DNA of 64,000 nt from Pseudonocardia autotrophica. GTDB taxonomy: Bacteria; Actinomycetota; Actinomycetes; Mycobacteriales; Pseudonocardiaceae. The first letter of the stretch is position 1; every line of letters begins with the position of its first letter. The notes under the pieces were generated by a model. The model searched no databases. It was not told where the DNA came from and saw only the letters and a list, made by a program, of their open reading frames with translations. This document shows positions 15,957 to 24,707 of the stretch, piece by piece. The stretch is taken from positions 41,561 through 105,560 of the forward strand of contig NZ_JNYD01000026.1 in NCBI RefSeq assembly GCF_000717175.1. Direction: 5' to 3'. Made by a program: the position numbers and the translations under genes.

Positions 15957-17329
15957 CGGGTCTCCTTCGTGGACGCCGTGGTGGTCAGCCGGGGAGCCGG
16001 CGGGTCGGCGGGCGGCCCGGCGAGGGACCGCTCGAGGGCGGCGACCTCGGCGCGCTCGGTGCGGCCCCAGGTCTCGCGGGTCAGCAGGGTCGCGACCAGG
16101 CCGAGCACGCCGTAGGCGCTGAACAGCAGGGCCGGGCCGACCCAGCCGGTGCGGGCGAACAGGGCGGTCGCGATCAGCGGGGTGAACCCGGAGACGACGG
16201 CCGAGAGCTGGTAGGCCAGCGACGCGCCGCTGGTGCGGGTGCGGGCGCTGAACAGCTCCGAGAACCAGGCGCCCTGGACGCCGGCCAGGCAGTTCTGGCA
16301 GACGGCGTAGCTGACGACGAAGGACAGCACGATCGCCACCGCCTGCCCCGTGTTGAGCAGCAGGAACAGCGGGACGCCCCACGCCACGGAGAGCACGGTG
16401 CCGATCAGGTAGACCGGGCGGCGGCCGATCCGGTCGGTGAGTGCACCCCACGTCACGGTCGCGGCGATGCCCAGGCCGGCGGCGAGCATGAGCGCGAACA
16501 GGGTCGTCGAGCGCGCGGCCAGCTCCTCGCTCGCCAGGTACGACAGCACGAAGGTGACGGAGATGGCGTAGCCGGCGGTCTCGGTGATCCGCAGGCAGAA
16601 GGCGCGAAGGACGTTGCGCCAGTCGTCGCGCAGCACCTCGAGCAGCGGGTTCTTCGCGACCTCGCCCTCGGACCTGAGGTTCTCGAACTCCGGGGACTCC
16701 TCGACCTTCAGCCGGATCACGATGCCGACGACGATCAGCACCGCGGACAGCAGGAACGGCACCCGCCACGCCCACTGCTCCCCCAGCGGCACCGACAGCA
16801 GGAACGCGGCGTTGGCCAGCAGCAGCCCGACCGGGAACCCGGCCTGCGTGATGCCGGTGTAGAGCCCGCGCTTGCGCCACGGCGCGTGCTCGAAGGTCAT
16901 CAGGATCGCACCGCCCCACTCGGCGCCGAACGCCAGGCCCTGCACGACCCGGACGGCGACGAGCAGGATCCCCGCCCACACCCCGACCTGCGCGTACGTG
17001 GGCAGGACCCCGATGAGGACGGTCGCGATGCCCATCAGCAGCAGCGAGCCGACCAGCACCGGCTTACGGCCGATCCGGTCGCCGAGGTGCCCGCCGATGA
17101 TCCCGCCCAGCGGGCGTACCGCGAACCCGATGCCCAGCGTCGCGAAGGACAGCAGGGTCCCCGAGAGCGGGTCGGTCGACGGGAAGAAGACGTGGTTGAA
17201 GTACAGGGCCGCGGCCGTGCCGAAGCCGATGAAGTCGTAGGTCTCGATCGTCGCCCCGATCGACGAGCCGAGGGCGACCCGCTTGCGGGCCGGTGTGCCC
17301 AGCACCGCGGGCGCGTGTTCTCCAGACAT
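15953..17329 (-). CDS. MFS transporter, metabolite:H+ symporter (MHS) type
   Basis: A 458-residue, 12-helix carrier of the MHS group. SSIGATIETYDFIGFGTAAA is the family's first-helix signature; GGHLGDRIGRKPVL the loop 2-3 motif; GLAFGAEWGGAILM the TM4-5 motif. ATG 17329 has GGAG 5 nt upstream. It leads a minus-strand operon with both transketolase subunits and an SDR. Palindromes of the type CTGTYRACAG lie in its promoter region and match a site before the adjacent GntR gene, so import is probably induced by the operon's substrate. Confidence 0.88.
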   Translation of the reverse strand: MSGEHAPAVLGTPARKRVALGSSIGATIETYDFIGFGTAAALYFNHVFFPSTDPLSGTLLSFATLGIGFAVRPLGGIIGGHLGDRIGRKPVLVGSLLLMGIATVLIGVLPTYAQVGVWAGILLVAVRVVQGLAFGAEWGGAILMTFEHAPWRKRGLYTGITQAGFPVGLLLANAAFLLSVPLGEQWAWRVPFLLSAVLIVVGIVIRLKVEESPEFENLRSEGEVAKNPLLEVLRDDWRNVLRAFCLRITETAGYAISVTFVLSYLASEELAARSTTLFALMLAAGLGIAATVTWGALTDRIGRRPVYLIGTVLSVAWGVPLFLLLNTGQAVAIVLSFVVSYAVCQNCLAGVQGAWFSELFSARTRTSGASLAYQLSAVVSGFTPLIATALFARTGWVGPALLFSAYGVLGLVATLLTRETWGRTERAEVAALERSLAGPPADPPAPRLTTTASTKETR

Positions 17330-17371
17330 GTGATCTCCGCTGATCCGTCGTCGGCCGAGTCGTCGCGGACT

Positions 17372-17448
17372 CTGTCTCGACAGTCCGACTGTTAACACTC
17401 GGCAGTGATGGAGAAACCATGCGGCCTCGCGGCCCCACTGTCAACAGT
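17372..17448. promoter_or_regulatory. cluster of three CTGT-n-ACAG palindromes (GntR operators)
   Basis: Three related elements precede the MFS gene: CTGTCTCGACAG (17372-17383), the 8-bp palindrome TGTTAACA (17390-17397) and ACTGTCAACAGT (17437-17448). A fourth, CTGTCGACAG, lies before the neighbouring GntR gene. The shared consensus CTGTYRACAG and the placement point to one regulator acting on both its own gene and the sugar operon. Confidence 0.55.
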
Positions 17449-17484
17449 CGGACAGAACTTTCCCGAAGACGGACGAGTGGAGGG

Positions 17485-18147
17485 TCAGCGGGCGGGGGTG
17501 CTCGTGAAGTGGTCGGCGGCCGCGGCCATGTGCTCCTCCACCACGGCCAGCGCGCCCGGGAGGTCACCCCGCTCGATCGCCTCGATGATCGGCGCGTGCC
17601 GGCCCGGCGTCATCATCGCCGGCGCCTCCTCCGGGTCCCGGTTCATGATCGTGACCCGGATCCGGCCCTCCAGGTGCCGCCAGGACTCGACCAGCATCGG
17701 GTTGCCGGACAGCTCGCAGAGCCGCACGTGGAAGCCCAGGTCGGCCTCCACCTTCGCCGCGAAGTCCTCCCCCGCGCCGGCGAGCTCGTCGACCGCCGCG
17801 CGCAACGCGGCCACCGCCGCCGAGCGGTCCGGCCGCGCGATGATCTCCGTGACGGCCAACCCCTCGAGCGCGGCCCGCACCCGGAACAGGCCCCGGATCT
17901 CCTCGGCCGACAGGGTGTTCACGCGGAGCATCCCGCGGTGGCCCGCGGTCACCAGGCCCTCCTGCTGGAGGTGCCGCAACGCCTCGCGCACGGTCCCCCG
18001 GCTCACCCCGAGCCGGCCCGCGAGCTCGACCTCGCCCAGGTGGTCCCCCGGCCGGTACGCCCCGGAGGTGATCGCCGAGCGCAGCGCCCTCAACACGCGC
18101 TCACGCAACGTGCTGCGGTCGATGTTCGGCAACGGCTCGACGGACAC
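17485..18147 (-). CDS. GntR/FadR-family transcriptional regulator
   Basis: A 220-residue regulator. Winged helix: about residues 10-75, with LAGRLGVSRGTVREALRHLQ as the recognition part and LVTAGHRGMLRV as wing. The FCD ligand domain follows (FRVRAALEGLAVTEI..., AKVEADLGFHVRLCELSGNPML..., HAPIIEAIERGDLPGALAVVEEH), containing the Asp/His residues that usually hold a metal for a carboxylate ligand. GTG 18147 has GGAGG 7 nt upstream. The operator CTGTCGACAG lies just upstream, with related sites before the MFS-transketolase-SDR operon, its likely target. Confidence 0.87.
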   Translation of the reverse strand: MSVEPLPNIDRSTLRERVLRALRSAITSGAYRPGDHLGEVELAGRLGVSRGTVREALRHLQQEGLVTAGHRGMLRVNTLSAEEIRGLFRVRAALEGLAVTEIIARPDRSAAVAALRAAVDELAGAGEDFAAKVEADLGFHVRLCELSGNPMLVESWRHLEGRIRVTIMNRDPEEAPAMMTPGRHAPIIEAIERGDLPGALAVVEEHMAAAADHFTSTPAR

Positions 18148-18161
18148 GGGACTCCCTCCGA

Positions 18162-18171
18162 CTGTCGACAG
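18162..18171. promoter_or_regulatory. CTGTCGACAG palindrome before GntR gene
   Basis: A perfect 10-bp palindrome 15 nt upstream of the GntR GTG. It matches the consensus of the palindromes upstream of the adjacent MFS gene, supporting autoregulation. Confidence 0.5.
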
Positions 18172-18307
18172 ACTACCTGCCGACAACGGCAGGTCCGGGG
18201 CGCGACCCGGCCGACTCACCCACGGCGGGCGGTGCCGATCCGCGCCGAGACGCCGACGGTCGACCCCAGCACGCCCCGCCGGGGTGGTCGAGGTGCAGGA
18301 GTGGCCG

Positions 18308-19606
18308 ATGTCCGCGGTGGACGACCTGAGTGAGCTCGTCGAGCGCGCGGGGGCGGCGGAACGGGCCGCGCTCTCGTCGAAGTGGAAGGAGCGTCCGGAG
18401 GTCGACGCCCTGAGGTCGAGAGTCGGGCGGGTCCTCGCCGAACACCGGGCGGCCGAGCGGCGGTCGACCGGGGGCGACGGGCTCGACCCCAGGCGGGCGG
18501 CCCTGCGCGAGGCGTTCCTGGAGGGCTCCGACCTGGACGGCCCCGCCGTCGACAGCACCGGCCTCGACGGCGCCGACCCGCCTGCGGACGGGTCGTCCGA
18601 GAGCGCGGGACCCGTCTCCCACGACGACGCCGCCCGGGCCGAACGCGACGCGGTCGCCGCGGTGGGCGTCGCGCGGCTGGCCCTGCTCGAGGCCCACCTC
18701 GCCGTCCTCGACGCCCGGCTCGCCCGCATCGACGCCGGCGAGGACGAACCCGGCGCCGCGGCCGTCGACGGCCACCTCCCGCTGCAAGGGCGCAACGCGG
18801 TCAGCCGGCACGGGCCCGCGCTGGCCCACGGCCTGCGCGGAGAGATCGCCTACATCCTGCGTCGCCGCCCGCGCACCGCCGTCAAGAGCCTGGCGGTGAG
18901 CCTGGCCCTGGGCCTGCTCTACCTCGGCTTCATCCGCGTCTTCGAGTGGGACAGGGACCAGAGGTGGTTGCCCTACCTGGGGCTCTGGGTGATCTCGGTG
19001 ATGCTGGGCGGGGCGGTGTGCATCAACGCGATGTGCTTCGACGCCCTGCGGGTCCGGGCCGCCCTCGAGGGCGGCTCCCGGCTCTGGCACCTGCTGGTGA
19101 TCAAGAACCTCGCCGTCGCGGCGCTCATCGCCCCGATCGGGTTCCTGCTCAGCGGCCTGCTCGCCTGGCGGGCCGGTGACGCCGGCGCGATCGTCAAGGC
19201 CTGCGCGCTGGTCGTCTGCTTCATCCTGCTCTGGCTCGGGGTCGGCAACGTCCTGTCGGTGCTGCTGCCCGTGCGCGACGAGCCGATCCTGAGACGCAAG
19301 CAGTCCGGGAGCCTGAAGCAGTTCGCCATCGCGTTCGTGGTCGCCTACGCGATCGGCTACCTGGTCAACCTGATGCTGCTGTGGCGCATCCTCGCCGCGC
19401 AGGGGCTGGCCCAGCGGCTCGGTGGGTGGGTGATCCCGATCCTGCTCATCGTGCTGAGCAGCCTCGCCATGTGGTTCCTGCTGACCGTCTTCGCGGTCGC
19501 CCTGTCCCAGCAGCCGAAGATCCGCCGCGCCCTGCTGCGGGAGATCGCCGAGCAGACCGCGAACGCCGAGGCCCGGCCCGCGGCCGAGGCCCGTCAGGCG
19601 GCCTGA
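18308..19606 (+). CDS. integral membrane protein with soluble N-terminal domain
   Basis: 432 residues. The first ~180 are soluble, charged and largely helical (ERAALSSKWKERPEVDALRS, later ARLALLEAHLAVLDARLARI, a possible coiled coil). From about residue 190 six membrane helices follow: VSLALGLLYLGFIRVF, LGLWVISVMLGGAVCINAM, LAVAALIAPIGFLLSGLLAW, CALVVCFILLWLGVGNVLSV, FAIAFVVAYAIGYLVNLMLL and IPILLIVLSSLAMWFLLTV. The arrangement faintly recalls ABC-2 type permeases, but no ATPase gene is adjacent. ATG 18308 is preceded by AGGAG. I do not recognise a named family; function unknown. Confidence 0.65.
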   Translation: MSAVDDLSELVERAGAAERAALSSKWKERPEVDALRSRVGRVLAEHRAAERRSTGGDGLDPRRAALREAFLEGSDLDGPAVDSTGLDGADPPADGSSESAGPVSHDDAARAERDAVAAVGVARLALLEAHLAVLDARLARIDAGEDEPGAAAVDGHLPLQGRNAVSRHGPALAHGLRGEIAYILRRRPRTAVKSLAVSLALGLLYLGFIRVFEWDRDQRWLPYLGLWVISVMLGGAVCINAMCFDALRVRAALEGGSRLWHLLVIKNLAVAALIAPIGFLLSGLLAWRAGDAGAIVKACALVVCFILLWLGVGNVLSVLLPVRDEPILRRKQSGSLKQFAIAFVVAYAIGYLVNLMLLWRILAAQGLAQRLGGWVIPILLIVLSSLAMWFLLTVFAVALSQQPKIRRALLREIAEQTANAEARPAAEARQAA

Positions 19607-19677
19607 GCACATCCCGGGAACCGGGTGGGCGCGCTAGCGTTCCTGCGACCCCGCACCACCCACCCGAGGAGCAGCCG

Positions 19678-22476
19678 GTGACCACCACCACCGAACTGCG
19701 GACCCGGCTCGTCGACCGGCTCGCCTGGTCCCGCGACGCCTCGCACTTCGCACTCGTCCCGCAGGCCGTGGCGGTGCCCGCCGACGCGGCCGCCGTCGGC
19801 TCGTTGTTCGCCGACGCCGCGCTGACCGGCGTCCCGCTGACCTTCCGGTCGGGCGGCACGAGCCTGTCCGGGCAGGCCGGGACCGAGGGGATCCTCGTCG
19901 ACACCCGCCGGCACTTCCGCGGCATCGAGGTGCTCGACGACGGCGCCCGGGTGCGCACGGGGCCCGGCGCCACCGTCCGGCAGGTCAACGCCCGGCTCGT
20001 CCCCCACGGCCGCAAGATCGGCCCGGACCCGGCGAGCGAGTCCGCCTGCACCCTGGGCGGGGTCGTGGCCAACAACTCCAGCGGCATGGCCTGCGGCACC
20101 ACGGCCAACAGCTACGCCACCCTGGACTCGCTGGTCCTGGTGCTGCCGTCGGGCACCGTCCTGGACACCGCGGCGCCCGACGCCGACGACCGGCTGCGCG
20201 CCCTCGAGCCCGAGCTGCACGCGGGGCTGGCCCGGCTCCGCGACCGGGTCCGGGACGACCCGGCCCTGCGCGCCCGCGTCGAGCAGCAGTTCTCGATGAA
20301 GAACACCATGGGCTACGGGCTGAACTCGCTGCTCGACCACACGCGCCCGGCGGACGTGCTGGCCCATCTCGTGGTGGGCAGCGAGGGCACGCTGGCGTTC
20401 ATCGCGTCGATCGTGCTGCGCACCGTGCCGCTGCTCCCGCACGCCCGCACCGGGCTGCTGGTCTTCTCGGACCTCGCCGGCGCGACGGGCGCGCTGCCGG
20501 AGATCGTGGCCACCGGGGCGACCACCGTCGAGCTGCTCGACGCGACCTCGCTGCGGGTCGGGCAGACCGACCCCCGGGCGGACGCGGCGCTGCGGGCGCT
20601 GGAGGTCGACCGGCACGCGGCGCTGCTCGTCGAGTACCAGGCCGCGACCGCGCAGGAGGCCGACGAGCTGGCCGGCGCCGCCACCGGTGTGCTCGGCACG
20701 CTGCCGGTGTCCGGGCCGCGCACCCTGGCCGCCGACCCGGCCGCGCGGGCCGCGCTGTGGCACATCCGCAAGGGCCTCTACGCCACCGTCGCGGGCGCCC
20801 GCCCGACCGGCACCACGGCGCTGCTGGAGGACGTGGTCGTCCCGGTGCCGGCGCTGCTGCCCACGTGCGAGGCGCTGAGCCGGCTGTTCGACAAGCACGA
20901 GTACGACCACGCCGTCATCTTCGGGCACGCCAAGGACGGCAACATCCACTTCATGCTGACCGAGCGGCTCGGCGGCGACGTCCCGCTGGACCGCTTCGCC
21001 CGGTTCACCGACGACATGGTCGACCTGGTCCTCGGGCACGGCGGCTCGCTCAAGGCCGAGCACGGCACCGGTCGGATGATGGCCCCGTTCGTCCGCCGGC
21101 AGTACGGCGACGAGCTCTACGAGGTGATGCGCGAGATCAAGCGGCTGTGCGACCCGCGCGGCGTGCTCAACCCGGGCGTGCTGATCGACGAGGACCCCGA
21201 GGGGCACCTGCGGCACCTCAAGAGCGCCCCGGCCGTCGAGCAGGAGGTCGACCGCTGCGTGGAGTGCGGGTTCTGCGAGCCCGTGTGCCCGAGCCGGGAC
21301 CTGACGACCACCCCGCGACAGCGGATCGTGCTGCGCCGCGAGATGCAGCGGGCCCGCGAGACCGGCGACACGGCGCTCCTGGCCGAGCTGGAGCGGGACT
21401 ACGAGTACGACGCCATCGACACCTGTGCCGCGGACGGGATGTGCCAGACCGCCTGTCCCGTCCTGATCAACACCGGTGACCTGGTGAAACGGCTGCGCGC
21501 GGAGCAGGTGGGCCCGCTCGCGCAGCGGGGCTGGGTCGTCGCGGCGAAGCACTGGGCGGGCACGACCCGCGCCGCGGCCACCGCCCTGACCGCCGCCGAC
21601 GCCCTCCCGGACCGGCTCGTCGCCGGCACGACCGCACTCGGCCGGCGGGTCGTCGACCCGGAGGTCCTGCCCGCCTGGTCCCCCGAGCTGCCCCGCGGCG
21701 GCAGGCCCCGGTCCGACACGGGCCGCCCGGACGCGGACGCCGTGCTGTTCGCCTCCTGCACCGGCACCATGTTCGGCCCCGCCGGCGGCGGACGTTCCGG
21801 GGAGCAGGGCGCCGCCGCGGCGTTCGAGCGGCTCTGCGCCCGCGCCGGGGTCGTCCTCACCCGGCCCGCCGGGGTGGCCTCGCTGTGCTGCGGCACGCCG
21901 TGGAAGTCGAAGGGCCTCACCGACGGGTACGCCGAGATGGCCCGCCGGGTGCTGCCGGCGCTGTGGGAGGCGACCCGCGGCGGCGAGCTTCCCGTCGTCG
22001 GCGACGCGTCCTCCTGCACCGAGGGCCTCCGCGGTCTGGTCGCCGACGCCGAGGACGAGCGGTACTCCGCGATCCGGGTGGTCGACGCCGTCGCCTACAC
22101 CGCCGAGCAGCTGCTCCACCGGCTGACGATCACCCCGCTCGACTCGCTCGCCCTGCACCCCACCTGCTCGGCGGTCCGGATGGGGCTCGACGGCCCGCTG
22201 CGCACGGTCGCCGCGGCCGTCGCCCGCTCGGTCACGGTCCCCGCCACCTGGGGCTGCTGCGGGTTCGCCGGCGACCGCGGGCTGCTCCACCCGGAGCTGA
22301 CGGCCGCGGCCACCGCGCCGCAGGCCGCCGAGCTCGCCGGCCGGACGTTCGACGCCCACGCCTCCTGCAACCGGACCTGCGAGCTCGGGATGACCCGCGC
22401 CACCGGACGGCCCTACGAGCACGTGCTCGAGGTGCTCGACCGGGTCAGCGCGGGGCCGGGTCCAGCAGGGCCATGA
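19678..22476 (+). CDS. FAD-binding and Fe-S oxidoreductase, D-lactate/D-2-hydroxyacid dehydrogenase type
   Basis: 932 residues. The N-terminal VAO-type FAD domain carries TFRSGGTSLSGQA and GGVVANNSSGMACGTTANSY; the FAD-oxidase C-terminal domain follows, with VIFGHAKDGNIHFM. Then come two 4Fe-4S motifs, CVECGFCEPVCP (about 526) and CAADGMCQTACP (about 582), and a GlpC-like region with CCG-type Cys clusters (SLCCGTPWKSKG, LHPTCS near 826, GCCGFAG near 860). This is the fused layout of Dld-II-type D-lactate or D-2-hydroxyglutarate dehydrogenases, which pass electrons to a membrane acceptor. GTG 19678 has GAGGAG 7 nt upstream. The substrate cannot be fixed from sequence. Confidence 0.87.
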   Translation: MTTTTELRTRLVDRLAWSRDASHFALVPQAVAVPADAAAVGSLFADAALTGVPLTFRSGGTSLSGQAGTEGILVDTRRHFRGIEVLDDGARVRTGPGATVRQVNARLVPHGRKIGPDPASESACTLGGVVANNSSGMACGTTANSYATLDSLVLVLPSGTVLDTAAPDADDRLRALEPELHAGLARLRDRVRDDPALRARVEQQFSMKNTMGYGLNSLLDHTRPADVLAHLVVGSEGTLAFIASIVLRTVPLLPHARTGLLVFSDLAGATGALPEIVATGATTVELLDATSLRVGQTDPRADAALRALEVDRHAALLVEYQAATAQEADELAGAATGVLGTLPVSGPRTLAADPAARAALWHIRKGLYATVAGARPTGTTALLEDVVVPVPALLPTCEALSRLFDKHEYDHAVIFGHAKDGNIHFMLTERLGGDVPLDRFARFTDDMVDLVLGHGGSLKAEHGTGRMMAPFVRRQYGDELYEVMREIKRLCDPRGVLNPGVLIDEDPEGHLRHLKSAPAVEQEVDRCVECGFCEPVCPSRDLTTTPRQRIVLRREMQRARETGDTALLAELERDYEYDAIDTCAADGMCQTACPVLINTGDLVKRLRAEQVGPLAQRGWVVAAKHWAGTTRAAATALTAADALPDRLVAGTTALGRRVVDPEVLPAWSPELPRGGRPRSDTGRPDADAVLFASCTGTMFGPAGGGRSGEQGAAAAFERLCARAGVVLTRPAGVASLCCGTPWKSKGLTDGYAEMARRVLPALWEATRGGELPVVGDASSCTEGLRGLVADAEDERYSAIRVVDAVAYTAEQLLHRLTITPLDSLALHPTCSAVRMGLDGPLRTVAAAVARSVTVPATWGCCGFAGDRGLLHPELTAAATAPQAAELAGRTFDAHASCNRTCELGMTRATGRPYEHVLEVLDRVSAGPGPAGP

Positions 22477-22804
22477 GGCGCTCCCCCGCCGCCTCCGGCA
22501 ACCGGCGCCGGCTGCGGAGGTGCCGGAAGACGGGCGCGAGGAGGTCGTCGGCGAGCAGCGCCGCCCGCGGCAGCGGGCGGTCGAGCGGGCGCACGACGAC
22601 GGCGGCGTGCCAGCCGCCGTCCGCGCGGGGCTCGGCGTCGGCGGTGAACTCGACGAGCGCGACGACACCTCCGCCCGGCCCGGTTCGGTAGACCGCCGCC
22701 CGCTCCCCGGCGCGGGTGGACCGCAGGCAGCACGGCGCGGCGGGCGGGTCGCTCAGCTCGTCGGCGTTCCACAGCAGGACGGAGCTCGGGACGGCGGTGC
22801 GCAC
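22445..22804 (-). CDS. conserved hypothetical protein
   Basis: 119 residues from GTG 22804. It reads as alternating strands (SSVLLWNADELSDPPAAPCC, RAAVYRTGPGGGVVALVEFT, WHAAVVVRPLDRPLPRAALL) ending in a helix. The strand order and 'VLLWNADE' opening are reminiscent of small EVE/ASCH-like beta folds, which I cannot confirm. Its 3' end overlaps the convergent dehydrogenase gene by 32 nt. No signal peptide. Function unknown. Confidence 0.5.
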   Translation of the reverse strand: MRTAVPSSVLLWNADELSDPPAAPCCLRSTRAGERAAVYRTGPGGGVVALVEFTADAEPRADGGWHAAVVVRPLDRPLPRAALLADDLLAPVFRHLRSRRRLPEAAGERLMALLDPAPR

Positions 22805-22813
22805 TCCGCGGTG

Positions 22814-23482
22814 CTACCCGCGCTGCCGCTCGAGATCCTCCTTCAGCGCCTCCAACCGGTCCCGCCACCAGGCCCTGACCTTCTCCGCCGCGGCGGCGTC
22901 GGGCAGCCGGGAGTGCTCGACGGCGACGACGCAGCGGCCCGGGTCCTTGGCGTCGATCGTGATCGCGACCCGTCCGCCGGGCTCCTCGACGTGGTCGAAA
23001 CGCGCCCGCCTCGGCCGCGTGGCGGTGCGCTCGCGCAGCTCGGCGCCCAGCCACGCGCGGCGCGGCTCCTCCGCGACGACGGCGTCGAACACCGCCTCGA
23101 CGGGCACGGCGACCGTGCGGGAGGCCGTGACCGTGAAGCCGTCGTCCTTCTGCCCCACGACCTTGCCGCCGCGGGCCCGCTCATAGCTGGTGGTGACGGC
23201 CTGCGCGGCCCACACCAGCGGCCCGATGCCCAGCAGGTCCGCCACGAACCGGGAGATCTCGCGGTGCGGGCGCCCGGCCATGCCCTCGGCGTCGAGCAGG
23301 TCGAACCACTCCTCCCAGCCGCGGCCGGTGCGCTCCCGGATCGCGGCGTCGGAGGTGACCAGGACCGGGGCGGGGCCCGGCTCCGGGGCGGCCAGCAGCC
23401 TCGCGCGGGCGGCGGTGTAGCTCTCCCCGGTCTTCGCCATGCGGGCCCGCACGAGCCTCTTGAAGGAACGGTGCTCGGTCAT
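22814..23482 (-). CDS. DUF4287 and SRPBCC-like domain protein
   Basis: 222 residues. Residues 1-75 match the DUF4287 pattern: a short basic helix, MAKTGESYTAARARLL, then RTGRGWEEWFDLLDAEGM and HREISRFVADLLG. The second half, from VTASRTVAVPVEAVFDAVV, looks like the first strand and helix of an SRPBCC/START (AHSA1-like) domain, with ITIDAKDPGRCVVAVEHSRL and a long final helix. Such two-domain proteins are common in actinobacteria and uncharacterised. ATG 23482 was chosen as the first Met consistent with the DUF4287 start. Its stop lies 9 nt before the next gene's start, on the same strand. Confidence 0.75.
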   Translation of the reverse strand: MTEHRSFKRLVRARMAKTGESYTAARARLLAAPEPGPAPVLVTSDAAIRERTGRGWEEWFDLLDAEGMAGRPHREISRFVADLLGIGPLVWAAQAVTTSYERARGGKVVGQKDDGFTVTASRTVAVPVEAVFDAVVAEEPRRAWLGAELRERTATRPRRARFDHVEEPGGRVAITIDAKDPGRCVVAVEHSRLPDAAAAEKVRAWWRDRLEALKEDLERQRG

Positions 23483-23654
23483 CTCGCGTCCTCTCCGCGG
23501 CGGCGACCCACGATCCACGCTCGTGCGATCCCCGCCGGAGAAGGCGTGGTGCGACCGGCACCCCGAGGGCCCGCGCCCCCTTTGCCCCCGCTGGCCGGTG
23601 GCGTGGACACCGGATCCGGAGGTTGGGCGCAGGACGGCGCCCGTGGCGGGGACG

Positions 23655-24623
23655 CTAGCAGGGGCCGGGACGTGGAGGGAAGGACCGGGCGGCGTCGGCG
23701 AAGCGGCGGGAGAGCTGTGCGAAGGCCGCCCTCAGCTCCGCCGGCCCGACGACCTCGATCTCGGCGTCGAACCGGCCGATACTGGCCGCCAGCCCCACCC
23801 ACGACCAGGCCCCGAGGACGAGCCGGCAGCGGTCCGGGCCGAGCTCCTCGACGATCCCGTCGCCCGCGAACGGCGACACCTCGGCCGCGGGCCGCGCGAG
23901 GACGACCTCGCCGCGGCAGGGCCAGGTGCCGGAGCCGGTCGAGCCCCGGAACCGGTCGGCCACGAAGGCCGCGACGTCGCCGCCGGGCACCTCGCGCGGC
24001 ACGAACCGCGGGCCCGTCGGGGTGCGCGGGGTGATCCGGTCGGCGCGGAAGGTCCGCCAGTCGCCGCGCTCGAGGTCCCAGGCCACGAGGTACCACCGGC
24101 CGCCCCGCGTGAGGAGGTGGTGAGGCTCCACCCGCCGCGGCGGTTCGTCGCCCGTCCCGTAGGCGAACCGCACCACCTCGCGGGCGCGCACGGCCGCGCC
24201 GAGCGCCACGAGCACGGCACCGTCCACCGGGGGCCGCGAGCCGACGGCGGTGACCTCCAGCGCGTCGATCCGGTGCCGCAGGCGCGCGGGCATCACCTGG
24301 CGGACGGTGGTCAGGGCGCGTGCCGCGGCCTCGCCGATCCCGGCGCCCGAGGTGGCCGCGGTCTGCAGCGCCACGGCGAGGGCGACGGCCTGGTCGTCGT
24401 CGAACAGCAGGGGTGGCAGGTCGGTGCCCGGGGCGAGCCGGTACCCGCCGTCGGGCCCCTTGATCGCCCGGACCGGGTAGCCGAGCTCCCGGAGCCGGTC
24501 CACGTCCCGGCGCACGGTGCGCGGACTGACCTGCAGCCGCTCGGCGAGCAGCGACCCCGGCCAGTCCCGCCGCGCCTGCAGGAGGGAGAGCAGAGACAGC
24601 AGTCTCGCCGAGGTGTGACGCAC
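23655..24623 (-). CDS. WYL-domain helix-turn-helix regulator (DeoR-like HTH)
   Basis: 322 residues. N-terminal HTH: LLSLLSLLQARRDWPGSLLA, then ERLQVSPRTVRRDVDRLREL and a wing YPVRAIKGPDGGYRLAPG (residues ~5-70). The WYL domain follows in the second half (VVRFAYGT..., RGGRWYLVAWDLERGDWRTF, DRITPRTPTGPRF), and a C-terminal WCX extension. WYL proteins sense nucleotides or other ligands and are often autoregulated. It is divergent from a DinB gene, and an inverted repeat between them is the likely operator. GTG 24623 precedes the HTH closely. Confidence 0.87.
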   Translation of the reverse strand: MRHTSARLLSLLSLLQARRDWPGSLLAERLQVSPRTVRRDVDRLRELGYPVRAIKGPDGGYRLAPGTDLPPLLFDDDQAVALAVALQTAATSGAGIGEAAARALTTVRQVMPARLRHRIDALEVTAVGSRPPVDGAVLVALGAAVRAREVVRFAYGTGDEPPRRVEPHHLLTRGGRWYLVAWDLERGDWRTFRADRITPRTPTGPRFVPREVPGGDVAAFVADRFRGSTGSGTWPCRGEVVLARPAAEVSPFAGDGIVEELGPDRCRLVLGAWSWVGLAASIGRFDAEIEVVGPAELRAAFAQLSRRFADAARSFPPRPGPC

Positions 24624-24641
24624 GGCCCCGATGATGCCCCG

Positions 24642-24668
24642 AGAAGAGGCCGGTACCTGACCTCTTCT
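24642..24668. promoter_or_regulatory. inverted repeat between WYL regulator and DinB gene
   Basis: AGAAGAGG (24642-24649) and CCTCTTCT (24661-24668) form a perfect 8-bp inverted repeat with an 11-nt spacer in the divergent promoter region. The centre-to-centre distance of 19 nt suits a dimeric HTH protein, most simply the adjacent WYL regulator. Confidence 0.5.
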
Positions 24669-24707
24669 GTCGAGAGGCTGGGCTCGCACCCACCGAGAGG
24701 ACACACC

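Noticed and set aside
19594..22668. Long minus-strand frame opposite the FAD/Fe-S dehydrogenase
   Set aside because: Antisense shadow; no domain is recognisable and the plus strand encodes well-conserved FAD and Fe-S motifs.
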